Positions 60,940-64,000 of a stretch of 64,000 nt of DNA are shown in pieces; the stretch's first letter is position 1, and each line of letters opens with the position of its first letter. Source of the stretch: an uncultured Prevotellaceae bacterium (GTDB lineage Bacteria; Bacteroidota; Bacteroidia; Bacteroidales; Muribaculaceae); NCBI GenBank assembly GCA_900317325.1, contig ONGE01000002.1:124001-188000 (forward strand), in the 5' to 3' direction. The notes under the pieces were generated by a model, which was given only the letters and a program-made list of their open reading frames with translations, searched no databases and was not told the DNA's origin. Position numbers and translations under genes: made by a program.

Positions 60940-62928
60940 TCACTCGGGCAAGCCTTCGCATTGCGAGATCCACAGACGGGAAGATGCATCGCTGGGCATC
61001 CTCCAGTCACCGCGAGGCGACAGCGACACGCTACCCACCTTGGGGCCATCGGGGAGACACGAACGCTTGAACTGCTGTGCGAAGAAGCGCTTGACAAACG
61101 TGCGCAGCCACTTCTTGATCGTCGCGTTGTCATACTCGCCCTTGAAGGCCTTGCGGGCCAGCAGATAGAGTTTGGCAGGCGCGAAACCGTAGCGCAGCAT
61201 ATTGAACAAGAAGAAATCGTGCAATTCATACGGGCCCACGATATCCTCGGTAACCTGCAGGATAGTGCCGTCCTTGGCAGCAGGCGTCAACTCGGGGCTG
61301 ATGGGGGTATCCAGCACGTCAAGCAGGGTGTCGTGGATGGCTTTGCCCTTCTTGGTGCGGTCGTTCAGCGACGAGGCGAACCAGCGGACCAGATGGCGAA
61401 CCAGCGTCTTGGGGATGCTCACGTTCACGTTATACATCGACATGTGGTCGCCGTTGTAGGTCGCCCACCCCAGGGCCAACTCCGACAAATCGCCCGTGCC
61501 CAGCACGAGGCCGTTCACCTTGTTTGAGAAGTCCATCAGAATCTGGGTGCGTTCACGCGCCTGGCTGTTCTCATAGGTCACGTCATGGTTGCTGGGGTCG
61601 TGCTCAATATCCTTGAAGTGCTGAGTCACTGCAGCGGCGATGCTGATCTCGTGGAGCGTCACGCCCAGCGAGCGCACCATGGCACAGGCATTGGTGTAGG
61701 TGCGATCGGTGGTGCCGAAGCCCGGCATCGTGATGGCATGGATGTCCTTGCGGTCACGGCACATGCGGTCAAAGGCCCGAACGGCAACCAGCAGAGCCAG
61801 CGTCGAGTCCAGTCCACCCGACACTCCCACGACGATTGTCTTGATGCCGGTGAAATCGAGGCGTCGCATCAAGCCTTCGGTCTGAATGGCGATAATTTCC
61901 TCGCAACGGGCATTCAGGCGGTCATCCTCGGCAGGGACAAAGGGCAAGCGGCGCACGGGACGCAGCAATTCCTGCTTCTCGTAGTCCAGCGGCCCGGCAA
62001 CGGCCATGGCGATATGGTCGAACGGGGTGCCGAACTGTACCATGCTGTCGGCAAAACTGCCGTTCACACGTCGCTCGTTCTCGAGGGCTGCGATGTCGAT
62101 GTCGGCGATGGACATCTGCGGCTCGGTGGTGAAGCGTTCACCCTCGGCCAGCATCTTGCCGTTCTCGGCGATGACGGCATTGCCGCCAAACACGAGGTCG
62201 GTCGTCGATTCGCCGTAGCCACACGAGGCATAGACGTAGGCAGCGATGCAGTGAGCGCTCTGGTGCTTGATCAAATCCATCAGGTAGGTGTGCTTGCCGA
62301 TGAGTTCATTGCTTGCCGACAGGTTCACAATCACATTGGCACCATTGATGGCAGCGATGCTGCTGGGCGGTGCCGGAACCCACAGGTCCTCACAGATTTC
62401 GACGGCGACACGGGCACGTCCGGCCTCAAATATCATGTGGGTGCCGAAGGGCACCTCCTCGCCGCCCACCACGATAGAGCTCTTGCCGGCGATGGCGGTG
62501 ATGTTGCTCGTGGTGAACCACCGTTTCTCGTAAAACTCCTTGTAGTTAGGGATATAGGTCTTGGGAATCACCCACAATTCTCCACCGTTGATCACCACGG
62601 CACAGTTGAACAGGTGGCCGTTGGAACGCAAGGGCGCTCCTACCACGACCATGACCGGTGTGCTCCTGTAGTGGTCACACAAGGCGACAACAGCCTGCTC
62701 GGCAGCGTCCAGCAACAGCTCGTTGCCAAACAAGTCGGCACAGGTGTAACCCGTGACACACAGCTCGGGCATCACCACGATGTGGGCTCCCGCTTTCACG
62801 GCCTTGTCCACACCCTCGATAATGCTTGACAAATTGTTGTCGACATCGGCCACATTCACTCGTGGCACAACGGCTGCCACACGCACAAAACCGTAGTCAT
62901 TCACCGTTTTATTGCTATCTTTTGCCAT
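60940..62928 (-). CDS. nadE: Glutamine-dependent NAD+ synthetase
   Basis: 662 residues, two domains. N-terminal nitrilase-type glutaminase with the Glu-Lys-Cys triad: MPELCVTGYTC, KTYIPNYKEFYEKRWF and VEICEDLWVP. C-terminal synthetase: P-loop VVGVSGGLDSTLALLVAVRA, LGTGDLSELALGWATYNGDH and the tail with SLSPRGDWRMPSD. Converts deamido-NAD to NAD+ using glutamine and ATP. ATG at 62928 is preferred; a GTG nine bases upstream is possible. Its -7 box sits 31 bases upstream. Confidence 0.96.
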   Translation of the reverse strand: MAKDSNKTVNDYGFVRVAAVVPRVNVADVDNNLSSIIEGVDKAVKAGAHIVVMPELCVTGYTCADLFGNELLLDAAEQAVVALCDHYRSTPVMVVVGAPLRSNGHLFNCAVVINGGELWVIPKTYIPNYKEFYEKRWFTTSNITAIAGKSSIVVGGEEVPFGTHMIFEAGRARVAVEICEDLWVPAPPSSIAAINGANVIVNLSASNELIGKHTYLMDLIKHQSAHCIAAYVYASCGYGESTTDLVFGGNAVIAENGKMLAEGERFTTEPQMSIADIDIAALENERRVNGSFADSMVQFGTPFDHIAMAVAGPLDYEKQELLRPVRRLPFVPAEDDRLNARCEEIIAIQTEGLMRRLDFTGIKTIVVGVSGGLDSTLALLVAVRAFDRMCRDRKDIHAITMPGFGTTDRTYTNACAMVRSLGVTLHEISIAAAVTQHFKDIEHDPSNHDVTYENSQARERTQILMDFSNKVNGLVLGTGDLSELALGWATYNGDHMSMYNVNVSIPKTLVRHLVRWFASSLNDRTKKGKAIHDTLLDVLDTPISPELTPAAKDGTILQVTEDIVGPYELHDFFLFNMLRYGFAPAKLYLLARKAFKGEYDNATIKKWLRTFVKRFFAQQFKRSCLPDGPKVGSVSLSPRGDWRMPSDASSRLWISQCEGLPE

Positions 62929-62959
62929 ATCCTTCACTTCTTTTCATGAGTTTAACTTG

Positions 62960-62967
62960 CAAAGTTA
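62960..62967 (-). promoter_or_regulatory. nadE promoter -7 box inside a palindrome
   Basis: TAACTTTG on the minus strand, embedded in TTAACTTGCAAAGTTAA (62952-62968), a near-perfect dyad that could serve as an operator. The rest of the 62929-63298 gap shows nothing else certain. Confidence 0.55.
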
Positions 62968-63298
62968 AGCATATTCATTGAATTTCGGTCAATTTAGGAG
63001 CTACATTTTTGCGGTGAAAATAAACGTTTGCCACCGTTTTAATGCCAGCCTGCTCATACTCACTTCCTGAAGTCCTCATAGCCTGAAGAAAACCGATGGC
63101 AAGAACGCTTCTCATCACATTACGGAAGTCACTACCGAAAATAATAGTATTTAAGCCAATCATTCATTATTTTTTACCTTTTTCTTTTAAAAACACCGAA
63201 TTTTGACTTATTTTGCAACATATTCAAAAGAATACCTAATTATCAGCCCGGAAAAGGCATCATATTATTAATTATTTAATTTCTAAACATTCATCATT

Positions 63299-63742
63299 AT
63301 GGAACGCAAATCATTATGTTTGATCATGGGCTTGCTGTTGCTTGTTGCAACCCTTGCCTCGCTGAGTTCGTGCTCGTCATCCGACGATGAACCGGTACCG
63401 ACCACCGTCAGCTACTATCTGGCCATTGAATCCAGTGAACTCCTCGGTTTATCAGAAGAGGAATTGAACGGCTCCAATCTCCCGCCATCGAGGCATAACG
63501 CCTATGTGACAATCATCAAGATGCGCAGGGCGCTCAGGAAAGAATTCCCGAAGCCGCAACTGCAAGCCAACGATGCTCGTGTGATTGCCATCTGCGACTC
63601 ATGCTTCCGCGAGAGCATCTACTGTGGCTCTCATGGTGCGACATTGTGCACCCTGAGGCTGATACGCACCCAAAACCATGGCGAGCGTGTGGTGAAGAGC
63701 AAGCAATTGAAGTTTTACAAATTCATCGAGATCAGCATCTGA
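63299..63742 (+). CDS. Small lipoprotein of unknown function
   Basis: 147 residues. Lipoprotein signal MERKSLCLIMGLLLLVATLA followed by SLSSC (Cys near residue 25) and an acidic SSSDDE start of the mature chain, which favours outer-membrane sorting in this phylum. The body has a conserved-looking YYLAIESSELLGLSEEELNG and a CDSCFRESIYCG Cys cluster. No family recognised. Confidence 0.7.
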   Translation: MERKSLCLIMGLLLLVATLASLSSCSSSDDEPVPTTVSYYLAIESSELLGLSEEELNGSNLPPSRHNAYVTIIKMRRALRKEFPKPQLQANDARVIAICDSCFRESIYCGSHGATLCTLRLIRTQNHGERVVKSKQLKFYKFIEISI

Positions 63743-63864
63743 TAACATCGGTTCCAGGCTTCATCCCGTTGATTGCTCAGTCGGCAACATCCAGGTGCTG
63801 GCCCAGGGGAATGGGAGCACTGGTGAAACGGTGTGGCGATGAAAGCATTTTTAACCGCTCATGC

Positions 63865-63895
63865 TTGGAAATGTCGTTTTAACTTTTTATCTTTG
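63865..63895 (+). promoter_or_regulatory. Promoter of the last, truncated gene
   Basis: TTG (63865-63867) and TATCTTTG (63888-63895) with 20 bases between. Confidence 0.6.
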
Positions 63896-63931
63896 CGACA
63901 TCATATCATTTACAAGTAATCTCCCACTCCT

Positions 63932-64000
63932 ATGGCCAACATCAACCGACATCTATTTATATCGTTGCGGGGGCTACTCCTTGCAGTGGCACTCGTCATG
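63932..64000 (+). CDS. Start of a gene cut by the window edge
   Basis: 23 codons from ATG: ANINRHLFISLRGLLLAVAL, a basic start and a hydrophobic stretch, so an exported or membrane protein. It has its own promoter 36 bases upstream. Nothing more can be said. Confidence 0.55.
   Translation, partial: MANINRHLFISLRGLLLAVALVM

Noticed and set aside
61585-62829. 414-residue plus-strand frame opposite nadE
   Set aside because: Antisense to both catalytic domains of nadE.
62975-63163. 62-residue minus-strand frame upstream of nadE
   Set aside because: No family, no start signal, and it lies in AT-rich promoter-type DNA.

Overview
The window looks like chromosomal DNA of a fairly GC-rich member of the Bacteroidales (Muribaculaceae- or Prevotella-like; I cannot fix the genus). 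Three things point there. Almost every recognisable promoter has the Bacteroidetes -7 box TAnnTTTG, usually TAnCTTTGCA, and ribosome binding sites are weak or absent. The families are lineage-typical: DUF4919, DUF4421, FISUMP, a sorting-signal-like C-terminus, WbqC beside a long LepB, and a four-helix-bundle suffix protein. Operon orders such as sigma-54 activator-lptE-TPR-secG and yceD-rpmF-fabH also fit. Many long antisense ORFs arise only from third-position GC bias and are left out.

Layout. 1-7.4 kb: 3' part of a (p)ppGpp synthetase/hydrolase, a PgpH-like 7TM-HD phosphodiesterase, small membrane and secreted proteins, and a FISUMP surface protein. 7.6-15.5 kb: acyl-CoA ligase, a small Ala/Glu lipoprotein, nagB and surE (divergent), gltX, an outer-membrane-like protein and Kdo transferase. 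15.6-21 kb: yceD-rpmF-fabH-era-der and a secreted coiled-coil protein. 21.1-30.9 kb: an accessory island with a RAYT/IS200-like HUH protein carrying an extra C-terminal domain, a RecA-like ATPase, a beheaded serine recombinase and a type I restriction-modification locus (hsdM-hsdS-four-helix-hsdR), ending at the 3' side of a CAU tRNA. 31-46.6 kb: WbqC, lepB, a PH-domain protein, an rRNA methyltransferase, mgtE, rsmA, a flippase-like protein, an acyltransferase, a sigma-54 activator, lptE, secG, a glutaminyl-cyclase-like M28 enzyme and a DUF1963 protein. 46.7-64 kb: prolyl oligopeptidase, a Wzx-like flippase, ruvB, a short UvrA paralogue, tsaD, DUF4421, a TamB-like protein, nadE and a lipoprotein.

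Common theme of the core genes: envelope biogenesis (kdtA, lptE, TamB, acyltransferase, flippase, lepB, secG) mixed with translation and ribosome assembly (gltX, era, der, rsmA, TrmH, rpmF, yceD, tsaD).

Most unusual content. (1) The spacers between co-directional genes are often built almost wholly of short tandem repeats: heptamers of the ACTAAGG family (four loci, always the same strand relative to the genes, up to 26 copies), heptamer AGTTAGG, several different 9-mers, and tetramers of the CGTT/CGAA type found at both edges and in the middle of the accessory island. (2) A prolyl oligopeptidase frame has no stop codon in any frame before its own terminator hairpin. (3) There is a 24-bp perfect nested palindrome inside the island and a 25-bp perfect hairpin beside ruvB, the latter behind a well-spaced promoter.
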